Virus record (IMG/VR): IMGVR_UViG_3300020578_000037
Location: 1 to 64,000 of that record
Origin: a virus
Length of the DNA: 64,000 bases
Strand: one strand, 5' to 3'
Both the position numbers and the translations under genes were made by a program. Position 1 is the first letter of the stretch. Every line of letters starts with the position of its first letter. Below, piece by piece: positions 8,939 to 20,423 of this stretch. The notes below the pieces were generated by a model, which made no database searches, was not told the DNA's origin, and saw nothing but the letters and a program-made list of their open reading frames with translations.

Positions 8939-10535
8939 TTAAGGTTACTATAGTTGAAGTATTAGGGGCGCTTAAAATATCTGCTTTAAGTACATCTAAT
9001 AATAATTGCTGGATATTATATATTTTTTCTAAAGATCTATTTAAAATACTACTACTTACTATTTCATTTACTCCGATATAAAAATCTAAATCTTGCCCAA
9101 AATAAATTGAATCTAATTCATCAGGCAAAAGATATCTAGTACCGTCAAATACGATATTATCTCTAGAATCTCTTAATGCAATAAACTTGCCAACTATTTG
9201 ATCTCTTAAGCGCATATGGTTAATAATAATTTTAGAAATATTTTTATTAATTACCCAATTTTGCAGATACTCATCTTTGTTAAAGTTTATATCGAAAGAA
9301 CTATAAACATCAAAAGTGCGTTCAGCGAGTACATCAAATAAATTAAGGTTATCAAAAAAATAACTTATTTTACCAATTTTATTGCCTGAAGTAGACGCTA
9401 TTAAATTTATATCTCCTGTGTCAGTTGCAGCTGACCCTAAAGCCCCTATTTGTTCTACTGTTGTATCGTATTTGTGTAGATAGAATAAGTACTTACCAAC
9501 AATTTGATTTGCGCTTGTAACAAATTTTTTATATACGTTTTTATTTGAATATAAATAAAAAACATTATTGTCAAATTTCGAAAAAACGATCTTTTTAAAA
9601 GTCTCGTTTTCATTTAGTCCTGATAGACTAATAATTTGCAAATTACTTACATTATTATCATAGAGGTATATTTTATTAGTAGTTGTAAGTATATATAAAT
9701 TACCTGTATTATCCGATGCTATATCAATTGGATAATTATTGAGAAAATCTTTATACAGTCTATATGTTTGCTGCCAGTTTAAATTAATATCGTATTTTTT
9801 AATACTACTGTTACCTGAATCTAGTAAATAAATTTCATTATTATAAACAGTAACAGCGTGAGGATTATTAAATTCAGTTTTTGAATTAAATGAACCAAAA
9901 TTACCTATTGAATCCATAAAATAAAGTTTATTTCTTTTTGTGATTTCATTAGTAGTAAATCCACTTGCATCATACTTTATGAGTCTATTGAGTCCCTTAT
10001 CTAAAACGAACAAGAATGTGCTTGTTTGCGCAAAATCTGTTATTTGAGAGTATTTAACATTGAAAGTAGGTACAACGACATCCTGAAAATAAGAGCTATT
10101 TATATAAGTTGCGTTTTTATCGAAATTTAATGCTCTTATAGCTGAGCCGCTTGTAACAAATGCAGTATATTGATTTATATCTGCGTTTTTTACTACCAAC
10201 ATTTCAGAAACGTTATTAATATCGGGGTATGCAGTTATATAAACAAATTGCGAGGTACTTATATTATTATACCAAGTAAATTCTTCGGAATTAGACGTTA
10301 CACCAGCCATCGCTGTAGATGAAACAGGTACTATGTTAGAGGCAATTATTGAATTTTTATAAAGATATAAAAAATTATCGTATAAATGATTAAATTTTAG
10401 GTTAAGAATTTCATTAGATACAGTTTCGTTGGCTTGTATCTTAATTTCGTTTAAATTATAGGGAAGAGTAATTTTAGAAAACAGATGTCTATCGTAGATT
10501 TGTCCTTTGTTGTTAAAAATTTCTAATATATTCAT
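8934..10535 (-). CDS. Beta-propeller-containing tail/baseplate protein
   Basis: 533 residues. Residues ~170-390 contain NHL-like propeller blades: repeated aromatic/Asp turns such as [34 protein letters not shown] and [15 protein letters not shown]. The C-terminal ~120 residues are helical ([37 protein letters not shown]). The ATG directly follows the stop of the upstream gene. Such propellers bind ligands or act as structural discs. In this context it is probably a virion component near the baseplate. No specific T4 homologue recognised. Confidence 0.7.
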   Translation of the reverse strand: MNILEIFNNKGQIYDRHLFSKITLPYNLNEIKIQANETVSNEILNLKFNHLYDNFLYLYKNSIIASNIVPVSSTAMAGVTSNSEEFTWYNNISTSQFVYITAYPDINNVSEMLVVKNADINQYTAFVTSGSAIRALNFDKNATYINSSYFQDVVVPTFNVKYSQITDFAQTSTFLFVLDKGLNRLIKYDASGFTTNEITKRNKLYFMDSIGNFGSFNSKTEFNNPHAVTVYNNEIYLLDSGNSSIKKYDINLNWQQTYRLYKDFLNNYPIDIASDNTGNLYILTTTNKIYLYDNNVSNLQIISLSGLNENETFKKIVFSKFDNNVFYLYSNKNVYKKFVTSANQIVGKYLFYLHKYDTTVEQIGALGSAATDTGDINLIASTSGNKIGKISYFFDNLNLFDVLAERTFDVYSSFDINFNKDEYLQNWVINKNISKIIINHMRLRDQIVGKFIALRDSRDNIVFDGTRYLLPDELDSIYFGQDLDFYIGVNEIVSSSILNRSLEKIYNIQQLLLDVLKADILSAPNTSTIVTLN

Positions 10536-13500
10536 TTAGTTACTCCATATAATCTTATTTAGCTTAGTATAAACGGGAGCTGAACTATTAATAATATTAA
10601 GTATTCTCTTTTCTAACTCATCTCGTAAAATCATATCAGTTATTCCTGAATTTCTTATAACTAAATTATATAATGTTGATTTTGATGATGGAGGGCTGAG
10701 CTTAAAATACCTTTCAATTTCTTCCAAGTAGTTTCTTCTACCGCAAGCAACATCAAACCTTAAATCTTCAATATTCATATTTTGTCTTGCATGATGCATT
10801 ATATCAAAGTCAAACAACGCTTTGTTATAGAGATAAATATTTTTTAAAGATAGATTATTAACTAAATAGTTAGTATTTTTTAAATAAGAAAACAGCGGTA
10901 TTGAATAAGCATAGGATGCAGATCCGTATAAGAAGGGTTTATATATAATATTACTAAATTTATATTTCCTGGGGCTAAATGTGTCATAGCCTAAATTACC
11001 ATTAAGTCCGTATCCAGCGGGCTGACCATCAACAAACAAATATATCCTACCATTATATGAATCGAATCGAACTGCAAAGCTGTGATATCCAGGATCTAGT
11101 AAAGTTAAATCTAATTTTATTTCCGGTGAAACAATATCATTAGAGTCGATCATATTAACTAATTTTGCTTTTATGTTAATTTGAGAAGTTTCGTATTTTT
11201 CTTTTATAAATGTTCTTAAAAAGCTACTATTAGTAAGATTATTATTAAATAAAACATTAGCTTTTATGCTGTTTGTTTCTATTAATTTACCTGTTTCAAT
11301 ATCAATCTTATAAAAATTAATTGAATCTGTAGCTAAAACTTTTTGTGCTGTGAGCACTGCATACTTTTTATATTCTCCATTAATAAATTCAGCTTGAAAA
11401 TCGACTTTAAAGTTAAAATAGCTCGGATCCGGTAAAGCGCCGGATAAAATAAATTTTCTATCACTAGTATATTTCGCATATTTTGTCGCATCAAACAATA
11501 ACCATACATTACCTTCAAAATCTATAGAAAAATCATCAATAGATGTCTGCGAATAAAATGCAGTTGTTGCTACTGAATTAGTTGTAATATTATCCCATAC
11601 TAATATTCTTCTTGTGTCTGGTTGAAAAAATATTTTATCTTGTATTCTTTCTGCTTTGTTTCCTGGTGTTAAATAAAGCTTTCCATTATAATAGTTAATT
11701 GTTTTATTTACACCTCTAGAAGGAAAAGCTGTTAAAAATCTTGCAGGGTATAGACCGTTGGAACCGGTTTGACCTGTAATGTTAGTAATTTCGTGAGTAT
11801 ATAGGTTTAATAGATATACTAACTTGTCTCCAGTACCACTGTCTACCAATGCAAATGCTTTATCTTCAATATAATCTAAACTTACTAAATTTCCTAACCT
11901 AGAAAAGCTATTTCTTCTCGTTTCATTATAAGAGAGATTATATCTCCTAAAAGTATTATCATCAAAAATTAGATAAAAATCATCTAATCCTTGCCGTCTT
12001 ATTGATGCAACAATATTTGCATTAAATGTTAAATTATTAAGTAAATCTATGCTACTATTTGTAATTTTTAGAGAACTTAATCCTGTAATAAAAAATGTAG
12101 GTGTTATTATATTTTCATTGAAAATACCAAAACCATCTCTATCGTAATTACCTATAAGTTGATATCCCATAGGTTTTGTCCAGTCTTCACTAAATGCATC
12201 AAACAATAAAGTAAACGTGTTTGTATCATTTATAGATGAAAGTGATGATGTAGAAGCATAAACTTTTCCATTAAATGTAAATTCGTTCACATCTTCTAAA
12301 GATGGTGCTGCATTAGCTCCATTAAAGTAAACAAATTTCTCTGGTTTTTGTTCTATTAATCTGTCAGAAAGCGTTTTTATAAAATTATTAACGCCAACAG
12401 GACCGTAATGATAATAGGCATAATATGTACCTTTTTCAAAAATTAAATCGGAAGGTTTATCAAAAACGTCTACATCGCCTAAAATTTCCTTTGCTTTATC
12501 AACTAAGCAATCAAAAAGAGATATATACTTTATAGCTTTAAAATCAGATGCAGTAAGCGCTTTTAAAAACGAGACATTTTTAGGGTTGTAATATCTATCT
12601 ACCCATATTGGCGATGTGTCTATATCTGTGCTACCAGAAAGCCAAGTACACAAAAATTGACCTGAATTTTCTTCTTTACTATCTCCAAAGTATGAAGTGT
12701 ACTTATAATCAGCTTTTTTCTTAAAAATTTTATCAGATTTGATCGGGTGGTCACCTGCAATTGCGCCAGCTTGTATTAGCCCTGAATCCGCTACATTTAA
12801 TTGTTGAAATGGATAAAAATTTTCTGGAATATGAAAATATGTTACTTTATCTTTTTTAAGCAAAATATTAGTTGTATAGCTTTCGTATCCCAGCGTAATA
12901 TTATCATCGCCATAAATTTGATTTGTTCCCGAAAAAATACTTTGATACTCTCTAAACTCAACACTATTTTCATTAAAGAGAGGATTATTGCGTGATTGAA
13001 AATTTTCAGAAGTATTAGTGTTTTTTAATGAGAGTATATTTACGTCAAGCGAATTACCGGTAAGGTTAAAAAATTCACTGTGTAATAGTAAATTAGAGTT
13101 TATATTACTAAAACTTCTATTTTCATTTATATTTTGCGAATTTGTTTTTAAATCTTTTCTATAGCTCACCCACGGATCATAAACATCAGTTGTATTAGGT
13201 ATAGGGTTTCTAGGTCTAAGTCTAAATATAGAACTTACAGAATAAGGAATAGCGGTGCCTGTTAAAGGATCAGTTAGTGTGAGTTTATTTCCACTAACAT
13301 TTACAAATTTTGGAATGTCGTTTATATTTTTTATAATAAGAAAATAATCATAATCTCTATCATAAACATAGTAAAATAATTGAGGGCATAGTGGTCCTAA
13401 AGCATCTAAACCTGCATCTTTAGTAAAAGTTAAATTACCTGTATAGTCAACAGTGAGATATCTAGTTACATTATTATTTTCATGTGTTATTTTACAAAAC

Positions 13501-13919
13501 TGCTCATCTATAAGCTCAACATCAAAAAGATATGAGTTATTTAAACCTGATAAATCACCATCTGCACTTACGTCCGCTATATTAGTAGATATGCCTGGTT
13601 CTGCTACAATCCAGAATCTACTATCAGGTGTAATTGTACCTAAGCTATTTACCGCAAAATAAGTAGAAAATCCCTCATCTTCTAATTTTTTTAAAGGGTT
13701 TATATATACTGCACTAGTTAAAAGATTATTTTTTGTTAGGTATAGATTAGAAAAATTATTAATTTTATTATCATTTAATTCTATAAATGATTCATTTTTA
13801 GGTATAAATAAATCTTGCTCTGAAAAAATTATATTTTCATTAAGTTTTAATGTAGAATCTAATTTATATTTTGCAGACAACCCTTTAAAGTTAGTAGATG
13901 TTAAATTGTTTATCTGCAT
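10536..13919 (-). CDS. Large LamG-like tail/baseplate protein
   Basis: About 1127 residues. A TTG start at 13946 would overlap the upstream gene. The ATG at 13919 (MQINNLTSTNF) is preferred because AATAAATA sits seven bases before it and the overlap disappears. Residues ~920-1000 look like a LamG/concanavalin-type sandwich (YHSFAVRFDSYNGRIYLFVDG). Residues ~650-830 carry propeller-like blades (FYLIFDDNTFRRYNL, DDFSIDFEGNVWLLFD). The C-terminal part is helical. Asn- and Phe-rich. Probably a carbohydrate-contacting or structural tail component; T4 equivalent not recognised. Confidence 0.7.
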   Translation of the reverse strand: MQINNLTSTNFKGLSAKYKLDSTLKLNENIIFSEQDLFIPKNESFIELNDNKINNFSNLYLTKNNLLTSAVYINPLKKLEDEGFSTYFAVNSLGTITPDSRFWIVAEPGISTNIADVSADGDLSGLNNSYLFDVELIDEQFCKITHENNNVTRYLTVDYTGNLTFTKDAGLDALGPLCPQLFYYVYDRDYDYFLIIKNINDIPKFVNVSGNKLTLTDPLTGTAIPYSVSSIFRLRPRNPIPNTTDVYDPWVSYRKDLKTNSQNINENRSFSNINSNLLLHSEFFNLTGNSLDVNILSLKNTNTSENFQSRNNPLFNENSVEFREYQSIFSGTNQIYGDDNITLGYESYTTNILLKKDKVTYFHIPENFYPFQQLNVADSGLIQAGAIAGDHPIKSDKIFKKKADYKYTSYFGDSKEENSGQFLCTWLSGSTDIDTSPIWVDRYYNPKNVSFLKALTASDFKAIKYISLFDCLVDKAKEILGDVDVFDKPSDLIFEKGTYYAYYHYGPVGVNNFIKTLSDRLIEQKPEKFVYFNGANAAPSLEDVNEFTFNGKVYASTSSLSSINDTNTFTLLFDAFSEDWTKPMGYQLIGNYDRDGFGIFNENIITPTFFITGLSSLKITNSSIDLLNNLTFNANIVASIRRQGLDDFYLIFDDNTFRRYNLSYNETRRNSFSRLGNLVSLDYIEDKAFALVDSGTGDKLVYLLNLYTHEITNITGQTGSNGLYPARFLTAFPSRGVNKTINYYNGKLYLTPGNKAERIQDKIFFQPDTRRILVWDNITTNSVATTAFYSQTSIDDFSIDFEGNVWLLFDATKYAKYTSDRKFILSGALPDPSYFNFKVDFQAEFINGEYKKYAVLTAQKVLATDSINFYKIDIETGKLIETNSIKANVLFNNNLTNSSFLRTFIKEKYETSQINIKAKLVNMIDSNDIVSPEIKLDLTLLDPGYHSFAVRFDSYNGRIYLFVDGQPAGYGLNGNLGYDTFSPRKYKFSNIIYKPFLYGSASYAYSIPLFSYLKNTNYLVNNLSLKNIYLYNKALFDFDIMHHARQNMNIEDLRFDVACGRRNYLEEIERYFKLSPPSSKSTLYNLVIRNSGITDMILRDELEKRILNIINSSAPVYTKLNKIIWSN

Positions 13920-13926
13920 AAAATAA

Positions 13927-13934
13927 TATTTATT
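13927..13934 (-). promoter_or_regulatory. Late promoter-like element AATAAATA
   Basis: Lies seven bases before ATG 13919 and decides that start over the TTG at 13946, which is upstream of the element. Confidence 0.5.
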
Positions 13935-13935
13935 A

Positions 13936-16407
13936 CTATGTAGCAATAGTGTGTCTATATCCGGCGTGTACTCTTGATACCGTTCTTACAACAGGATCTA
14001 CTGTCCATAATGTAATAGTACTCGTAGTCCCATTAAACAATTGACCTCTATCATTTATACCTGTTCTACTAAATCTTAATGAAGTATTAAGAGCTACAGA
14101 AAATTGAGCACCCGCGGCAATATCTATATAACTCCCGGTAATAGCTGTCCAAACACTTCTTGTTGTTGTATCATTTAATCCTAATTGATATACATTATTT
14201 CTACCTGTGACATAAACATCTGTACCGGATAATGCTAACGCGTGGTCTGTACCTGGTGCTATCTTATCAAATCTTGGATTATTAATTAGTAGTATAGAGT
14301 TTACTGGTGTTAAGTAAGATCTATTAATATTATTATTTAGACCTAACTGACCTTGTTGATTATAGCCAGCTACATAAAGCTTATAAGGTGCGCTTGATCC
14401 TGAAAGCGCATATAATCCACTATATTTGCTACAATATATACTATTAAATCTCGGATTATTCAAAATAGTTATACCATCATCTGCTATGTAATTAGTTACA
14501 AGTGTAAATGTATTGGTAGCTGTATTATTTCCGTAGGATAATTGACCGTAGGTATTATCTCCTGTAGTATATAATGAGCCGTCGGAAGCAAGTGCTGCAG
14601 CAAATTCATAGCCAATAGATATATCAGACCAGCTACCAGGTATTTGAGTCCAGGTAGAAGCAGATAATGAAGTGCCTAATCCAATTTGTCCGGTAGAATT
14701 ATCTCCTGTAGCATATAAATCTGTACCTGATAGTGCAAGTGAGCTATAAAAACCAGCGGCTACCTTAGTCCAGAATCCGGATATTCTTGTCCAAGTAGGG
14801 TAATATATGAGCTGTGATAATCCAAGCTGCCCATTTTCATTATATCCTGCACCAAATAAAGCTGTTCCGTCACTAGTTGCGCTTAATGTAAGCGAATGTC
14901 TCAATCCTAAAGATGCGTTTGTAAATGTACCTATGTTACTATTTATAGTTGTATAGAAATCATTTATTGTATTAAGGCCTAATTGACCGTATGTATTATC
15001 TCCTGCTACTAATGCTGTACCAGGACCAACGGGTGAAGGACGCGATAGTGTTGGTGTAGGTGTAATTGTCCTTGTGGGTGTGGGTGTAGAGGTATTAGTT
15101 GGTGTGTTAGTAGGTGTATTTGTAGGAGTACTAGTAGGTGTGCGTGTGTTAGTTGGTGTTACTTCAGGTGTGGGTGTAGGATCTGGTAATCCAGATTCTG
15201 TAGGTGTTACTGTAGGTGTAGGTGTATATGTTGGTGTTTCTGTGCGAGTCGGGGTGTATGTTACTGTTGGTGTGTTTGAAATTGCTGGTGTAACCGGTAA
15301 TGTATAGGAAGGTGTATTTGATGGTGTTTTTGTAGGTGTAAACGTAGGTGTTACTGAGCGCGTAGGTGTAGATGTAGGTTGATTTGTTCTTGTAGGTGTA
15401 TGCGAAGGTGTGTTAGTTGGTGTAATAGAATATGTAGGTGTAAAGGTAAATGAAGGTGTGGGTGTTGGTGTCACAGCAGCTGTCTCTGTTATAGTGGGTG
15501 TAACTGCTGGTGTACGCGTGGGTGTTCTAGTAATAGTAGGTGTAGGAGTATTAGTAATATCTTGTGTAACTGTAGGTGTGACTGTTCTTGTAGGTGTGCG
15601 TGTAGGTGTTGGTGTTGGTGTACGCGTACGTGTAACTGTAGGTGTCGGTGTAGTAGTAGCTGTACGCGTAGGTGTTGGTGTATAATTTCTATTAGAGCGT
15701 CTATTTAATTCTTCATCTGGGGCTGTACTAAGTAGTAGAAAATTGCTTACAAAATTTGTATTATCATCGTTAAGTTCTATTAGTTCTACGCTTTTTTGAA
15801 TAGTATCTATACTAGAGGAAATTTGTGAAGAATTAACTAGATGAGGTGAGTCGAAGCGAAAAACCGTATCGGGTAGTATAGTTAGTTGTAAATTAAAGAC
15901 GTTTAGCGCTAAGTTACCATTTACGACAGATATAGTTGGATAGTATGTTATAGCACTTAGCGAGTTAGGAATATACACGTGTTCTATATTTTTTTCTTTC
16001 GGTGACCCTGGATCAAAAACAGGTTTGCTAGGGATATAATTTAAAACAGTATTTTTTTCTACATTTATAATATCACTACCATCATTAAAATCATATATTA
16101 TCTTTAGCGTCGCATAATATGTTTCATCAATACTTGATGGTGATATAACTAATGTAGTTTCTCCTTTATATAGTCCAAGATCAGCACTAAGAGTGGTATT
16201 AAAAATGGGGTATCCCCAGGGAAAGAAATCTCCGCCATCTGTGAGTGCTGTGTAAGCAGGTTCTAATGTGGTAAACTGCAAGCCATTCGCTGTGTTTGGC
16301 CAAGTAAAATTAGTACCGAAAGCGGGATCTAAAAATAGATAGTGATTTAAAACAGATGGTTTTTCGCTTATTTGAGTACTTGAAAGTACATAGCTAACTA
16401 AATTCAC
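13936..16407 (-). CDS. Thr/Pro-stalk fibre with C-terminal RCC1-type beta-propeller
   Basis: 823 residues, GTG start at 16407 supported by a TAAATA box five bases upstream. Residues 1-235 form a beta-rich head with a PKD-like part ([24 protein letters not shown]). Residues ~238-460 are a Thr/Pro stalk. From ~470 to 823 there are RCC1-like repeats with the blade signature G-D-N-x-Y-GQLG ([78 protein letters not shown]), ending YRHTIAT. About seven blades would close a propeller. RCC1 folds bind proteins or nucleosomes in cells; here it would be displayed at a fibre tip as a candidate receptor-binding head. Upstream of it lies the sugar-enzyme cassette. Confidence 0.85.
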   Translation of the reverse strand: MNLVSYVLSSTQISEKPSVLNHYLFLDPAFGTNFTWPNTANGLQFTTLEPAYTALTDGGDFFPWGYPIFNTTLSADLGLYKGETTLVISPSSIDETYYATLKIIYDFNDGSDIINVEKNTVLNYIPSKPVFDPGSPKEKNIEHVYIPNSLSAITYYPTISVVNGNLALNVFNLQLTILPDTVFRFDSPHLVNSSQISSSIDTIQKSVELIELNDDNTNFVSNFLLLSTAPDEELNRRSNRNYTPTPTRTATTTPTPTVTRTRTPTPTPTRTPTRTVTPTVTQDITNTPTPTITRTPTRTPAVTPTITETAAVTPTPTPSFTFTPTYSITPTNTPSHTPTRTNQPTSTPTRSVTPTFTPTKTPSNTPSYTLPVTPAISNTPTVTYTPTRTETPTYTPTPTVTPTESGLPDPTPTPEVTPTNTRTPTSTPTNTPTNTPTNTSTPTPTRTITPTPTLSRPSPVGPGTALVAGDNTYGQLGLNTINDFYTTINSNIGTFTNASLGLRHSLTLSATSDGTALFGAGYNENGQLGLSQLIYYPTWTRISGFWTKVAAGFYSSLALSGTDLYATGDNSTGQIGLGTSLSASTWTQIPGSWSDISIGYEFAAALASDGSLYTTGDNTYGQLSYGNNTATNTFTLVTNYIADDGITILNNPRFNSIYCSKYSGLYALSGSSAPYKLYVAGYNQQGQLGLNNNINRSYLTPVNSILLINNPRFDKIAPGTDHALALSGTDVYVTGRNNVYQLGLNDTTTRSVWTAITGSYIDIAAGAQFSVALNTSLRFSRTGINDRGQLFNGTTSTITLWTVDPVVRTVSRVHAGYRHTIAT
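15040..15685 (-). repeat. Thr/Pro-rich coding repeat, segment D
   Basis: Encodes about 215 residues of TPT-type repeat linking the PKD-like head to the RCC1 propeller. Imperfect copies share units with segments at 1-835, 7590-8860 and 23180-23730. Confidence 0.9.
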
Positions 16408-16412
16408 ATTAT

Positions 16413-16420
16413 TATTTACT
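16413..16420 (-). promoter_or_regulatory. Late promoter-like element AGTAAATA
   Basis: TAAATA ends five bases before the GTG start at 16407. It supports the GTG as the real start. Confidence 0.5.
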
Positions 16421-16440
16421 GCTAAAGTACAATAATTAAA

Positions 16441-18846
16441 TCAATTTTCTCTTCTTTCTGAAGCTTTATAATATTCGAATCGATTGTGTTCCGTAGGAGA
16501 AGCAAGTAAAACACCGCCATTAATATTACCTTTTAAGTTTTCTTGGAAAATATATGACATCCAAGTTTGTTCAAAAGGATGAGCCCATTTTGTGGTTAAA
16601 AACATCTTTTTATTGCCTTCTTTTGTAACTACTTGAGGCCAATTACAATAGTAAATTTCACCGGTTGCAAATGGAATGCCTTTGTAAGATATAATATTAT
16701 TAAATTTTGTTTTAGGCGCATTAGGATCGGTTCCTGTCACTGGTAGTTGTGATTTATGCGGCCAGACTTTCTCTCTAACAGCTTGAGGTACATTATACCA
16801 GGTCCATTGTACGGTATTATCACCGAAAAATTCAGTAAAGCTTAGTTTAAGAAAGTCTAATCCGTAATTTTTAGTAATTTCTAATGCGTTAATGTACAAA
16901 TTAGGTATTATTCTATTGAACCCGTTCTTGCAAGGTCTTTTTACCCCGCAATAAAAAAACATATCATCTTCAAAAAATAAATGAAAATCGAAATTATTAG
17001 AGTCAGCATGCTCAGCAATAAATTGTCTACCGCCGCATATTCCAATATTGTCCTTTTTAATGTGTGTGAATTTATATTTTTTGCAAAGCTCTAAATATTC
17101 ATTAAGGGTGTCTTTGTTAGTGGAATTGTCAAGCAAAAACTTTTGTGGTTTTTCTAGAAAATCGCAATCATATTCAGCCATAGATTTAATAAGAGTTGCA
17201 AACTGCTTAGGTGAATTATATGTTAGGACATATAGTGCTGTATTATCTGTGTTAAGGGTTACATTAATGTTGGTCTCTTTGCATTTACTTTTAGCTACAA
17301 CTCTATCATTTTTTAGATCTTCAAAAAACTTATTAATTAATCCATTATCTTCTATTTCAAAATAATTTACTAAATCGCCATGCAGATAAACTAATATAGA
17401 GAAAATAGACTCTTCAGTTCCCATTAACCCCTGTTCTAAAGTACTTTTAAGTATGTTGTAATAAAGTGAATTTATATTAGAAATAGTGCTAACTGGACCA
17501 CCAAAGAATCCGCCTCTACCAACTAACTTTACTTTATCCTTAGCTATTTTGCATATATCATCAAACTTAAACCCATGTATTTCGTTTACAGCTTCGTAAG
17601 GAAAACATACAAAAGAAAATTTGTTAAAAAAACGTTTTAAATTGTTAATAGTATGTATCTCTGTAAAATATCCCCAGTGTACTGTATTAGTAAGACCTGC
17701 ATCAACCCAAAACATGTAGTTATTTTTAAATTTACTAAGTAATCGAGCATCATTAAGTAAGAACATCTTGCTAGTGACTAATGGATTATACATTTCTAAT
17801 CGAGCTTGAGTTGATTCTCTAAGCCAGCCTGCTTGATTTAACCATTCATCATTTTTTCTAATTTCTTGTATTTTATTAAAAAATTCAGTATTTGTAAAGA
17901 AGCTTAAATCTCTCTTAATAAATTGTGTATTAGAGATACTTCTCCTCTCTAATACAAATTGCTCTAATTCTTCATCACCAAAAATAACTAAATTATATGG
18001 TGTTTTTAATAGTTCAGAAAATTTTTCTAGATAATGATCATAATTTCTGCTCCATCCTTCTTTAAGATTATTGCGGCCAATATTCCATAACCCAGTGACC
18101 AGTGTAATATCTTCAAACATTTTTTCTGGTTCTTTTACTGCGATGGATAAAGGTGCTTCAACATTTCCATTTACTTCATCCCAAAATTCTTTTTTAACAG
18201 CATCTAAATTTTGACCTATAATATTATAAACATATCCATTCTTTTCTAAAAGTTTAACGGCGTCTTTTTGCTCTTTTTGAGTTAAATTAATATATTCAAT
18301 ACGAACTACTTTGGGGCTATGTTTTTTAAAGTTTAGTTGCTTTAGAATAACATAATCATGTCCTTCTGTATCTATTGATATAATATCAAATTGCTTAATG
18401 CTATGCTTTTCGAAGAGTGTAGGTAGTGTTATTGAATCGACTTCAACAAACTCACCGTATTTTTCAACAGTCTGCTTATCTCCTTCAGATGCCAACCCAT
18501 TACGAGGTGGATAAATAGCGCTCATTCCACCGAAGCATTCGTGTACCAGACCTTTATTAATAGCTTCATTATTAATTCTAAGCATCTTAACAGTTCCATT
18601 CTTATCAGATACTGCGCTATTTTCAAATAAACACCCGGATGTACCAGAATAAACGTTAACTAATTTATTAAATTGCTCTTTAATGGGCTCAACAAATAAC
18701 CCTTTCCAATTATAAACAGCTATATAACCTCTTGTTTCATCAAATGAAATACCATCCATTGCGCCAATAATGACAACAAAAGCATCTTTTTTGTTACGCC
18801 CAATATAATGAAGCGCTTTATCGTATATATTATCATTAACTTTCAT
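16441..18846 (-). CDS. FkbM methyltransferase / HtrL-like / GT2-like fusion
   Basis: 801 residues with three apparent domains. Residues ~1-220 are an FkbM-family SAM methyltransferase: IGAMDGISFDETRGY (motif I region), LFVEPIKEQF and DIISIDTEGHDYVILK near 157. FkbM enzymes O-methylate sugars or related substrates. Residues ~245-515 resemble the HtrL/YibB (WlaTC) glycosyltransferase-like family: MFWVDAGLTN near 379 and GRGGFFGGPVS near 445. Residues ~530-801 look like a GT-A fold transferase: ALYVLTYNSPKQFATLI, then DNIGICGGRQF and a DxD-like LFFEDDMFF near 622. The fusion would both add and methylate sugar. It is last in a four-gene sugar cassette, with the start two bases after the carbamoyltransferase stop. 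Acceptor unknown; neighbouring Thr/Pro fibres are the obvious candidate. Confidence 0.8.
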   Translation of the reverse strand: MKVNDNIYDKALHYIGRNKKDAFVVIIGAMDGISFDETRGYIAVYNWKGLFVEPIKEQFNKLVNVYSGTSGCLFENSAVSDKNGTVKMLRINNEAINKGLVHECFGGMSAIYPPRNGLASEGDKQTVEKYGEFVEVDSITLPTLFEKHSIKQFDIISIDTEGHDYVILKQLNFKKHSPKVVRIEYINLTQKEQKDAVKLLEKNGYVYNIIGQNLDAVKKEFWDEVNGNVEAPLSIAVKEPEKMFEDITLVTGLWNIGRNNLKEGWSRNYDHYLEKFSELLKTPYNLVIFGDEELEQFVLERRSISNTQFIKRDLSFFTNTEFFNKIQEIRKNDEWLNQAGWLRESTQARLEMYNPLVTSKMFLLNDARLLSKFKNNYMFWVDAGLTNTVHWGYFTEIHTINNLKRFFNKFSFVCFPYEAVNEIHGFKFDDICKIAKDKVKLVGRGGFFGGPVSTISNINSLYYNILKSTLEQGLMGTEESIFSILVYLHGDLVNYFEIEDNGLINKFFEDLKNDRVVAKSKCKETNINVTLNTDNTALYVLTYNSPKQFATLIKSMAEYDCDFLEKPQKFLLDNSTNKDTLNEYLELCKKYKFTHIKKDNIGICGGRQFIAEHADSNNFDFHLFFEDDMFFYCGVKRPCKNGFNRIIPNLYINALEITKNYGLDFLKLSFTEFFGDNTVQWTWYNVPQAVREKVWPHKSQLPVTGTDPNAPKTKFNNIISYKGIPFATGEIYYCNWPQVVTKEGNKKMFLTTKWAHPFEQTWMSYIFQENLKGNINGGVLLASPTEHNRFEYYKASERREN

Positions 18847-18848
18847 TT

Positions 18849-20423
18849 TTATTGTTTATGTATTATATATTTCTGAGTAAACACATAATCTAGTCCTGAA
18901 TTGTTTAACATATAAAGCGCGTCTTTATAGGAGTTGATAAGTGGTTTACCATTAACATTAAAAGAGGTATTTAATAAAACACCAAAATTTGTAAGATTAT
19001 TAAATTCTGTTAATAGTTCGTAGAGATAAGGATTTTGATCATACGTTACTGTTTGAAGTCTAGCAGTACCGTCAATATGAGTAATAGCCGCTAATTGTTC
19101 TTTCCATTCTTCTTTGACTTTGGCATAAAAACTCATAAAGCGGCTCTCTTCTTTAAAATAAAAATATTTTTCTACATCCTCTAAGCGTACAACAGGAGCA
19201 AATGGTCTAAACCACTCACGCTTCTTAACCTTACTATTAAGAATATCCTTCATATTTGGTACCGAGGGATTACAAATAATACTTCTATTACCCAAAGCCC
19301 TAGGTCCATGTTCTGAATCGCCTCTTATTACACCAATTATACTACCGTTACGTAATAATTGAGCTCCGACTTGAGGAGTATATTCGTTTGTCCATTTATT
19401 TTCAACTAATTCATATAACGCATTGGGGTCACAAATAGGTAATCCTCCATAAGTCACATCTACTTGACTAAAGGGTCTCTCATGATCTAAAAGCATACCT
19501 AACGCTAATCCACAATCATTAGAATTTGGTGCAACGAATACATCTCTATTAAATTTTTCTTTTAATTTAGTATTACAAACAACATTTAGCGCACACCCGC
19601 CAGTTACACATAAAGGATAATCCAGATACTGATTAACAAAAGGAGTGACTGTTTCAAAAAATATTTCTTCAAAAACATGTTGTGAAGTAGCGGCTATATC
19701 TAAACCAATTTTATCACCAATCCTATTATTAACATCAAAGATAACTCCTATTTTAATACCTAGTTCTGCTAAAAGCTCGTTATAATTTAATCCGCTAGGT
19801 TTTTTCAAATAAAACTCCTTAAAGTGTGGTACCCAGTCGTTTCTAACCTCACCATATCCGCAGAGACCCATTAGTTTACCAGAATAAACGAGATTGCCTA
19901 TATTGAGATCTGATTCAAAGCTTATTTCTTTAAGAAAATGACCAAAAATCATATATGCAAACCCAAGATCTAAGTTAAACCTCTGTACTTCTGTTACACT
20001 TTCAGCTCTAGTAGCAGTATATATATTAAAAAACCCATCACTGCCACCGCCATCAAAGCTAAAAATTAATGCTTTCTGAAAAGGTGATTGATAGAATGTA
20101 CCTGCTGCATGTGCTCTGTGATGCAAACAGAATTTATGCTCTTTGGCTGTAATAAATTTTTCAAAATTATATTTTTCAGTACCATAAATTACATCTGTAT
20201 TAGAATATATACAAGTATCAAAGTAAGGATATATATTAAACTCTTTATTGAGATATTTTAGCATTTCATCTAAAATAAATCTTGAATTATGGCATAATCT
20301 ATATTGAACCAATCCGAGATTTTTCTTACTAGCGAATCTCTCAATCTCAATAACTCTATATCGATTATTATGCTTAAAAGCTATTCCACCGTTATGTGAC
20401 CCGTAAAAAGCTATATTATTCAT
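18849..20423 (-). CDS. NodU/CmcH-family carbamoyltransferase
   Basis: 524 residues, close to the usual family length. It has the N-terminal Kae1/ASKHA-like domain with metal-binding HHRAHAAGTF (101-110) and the nucleotide-site FSFDGGGSDG (121-130). It also has CVTGGCALNVVCN, and in the C-terminal YrdC-like part GDSEHGPRALGNRSI and LLNTSFNVNGKPL. Family members transfer a carbamoyl group from carbamoyl phosphate, with ATP, to a hydroxyl of a sugar or antibiotic. It overlaps the upstream HtrL-like gene by four bases, so the pair is co-translated. Homologues occur in several T4-like marine phages, where their targets are not established. Here the context points to decorating a fibre glycan or a nucleotide sugar. 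Confidence 0.9.
   Translation of the reverse strand: MNNIAFYGSHNGGIAFKHNNRYRVIEIERFASKKNLGLVQYRLCHNSRFILDEMLKYLNKEFNIYPYFDTCIYSNTDVIYGTEKYNFEKFITAKEHKFCLHHRAHAAGTFYQSPFQKALIFSFDGGGSDGFFNIYTATRAESVTEVQRFNLDLGFAYMIFGHFLKEISFESDLNIGNLVYSGKLMGLCGYGEVRNDWVPHFKEFYLKKPSGLNYNELLAELGIKIGVIFDVNNRIGDKIGLDIAATSQHVFEEIFFETVTPFVNQYLDYPLCVTGGCALNVVCNTKLKEKFNRDVFVAPNSNDCGLALGMLLDHERPFSQVDVTYGGLPICDPNALYELVENKWTNEYTPQVGAQLLRNGSIIGVIRGDSEHGPRALGNRSIICNPSVPNMKDILNSKVKKREWFRPFAPVVRLEDVEKYFYFKEESRFMSFYAKVKEEWKEQLAAITHIDGTARLQTVTYDQNPYLYELLTEFNNLTNFGVLLNTSFNVNGKPLINSYKDALYMLNNSGLDYVFTQKYIIHKQ

Noticed and set aside
13920-13946. TTG start for the LamG-like protein at 13946
   Set aside because: It would overlap the upstream gene and lies before the AATAAATA box; the ATG at 13919 has the correct spacing to the box.
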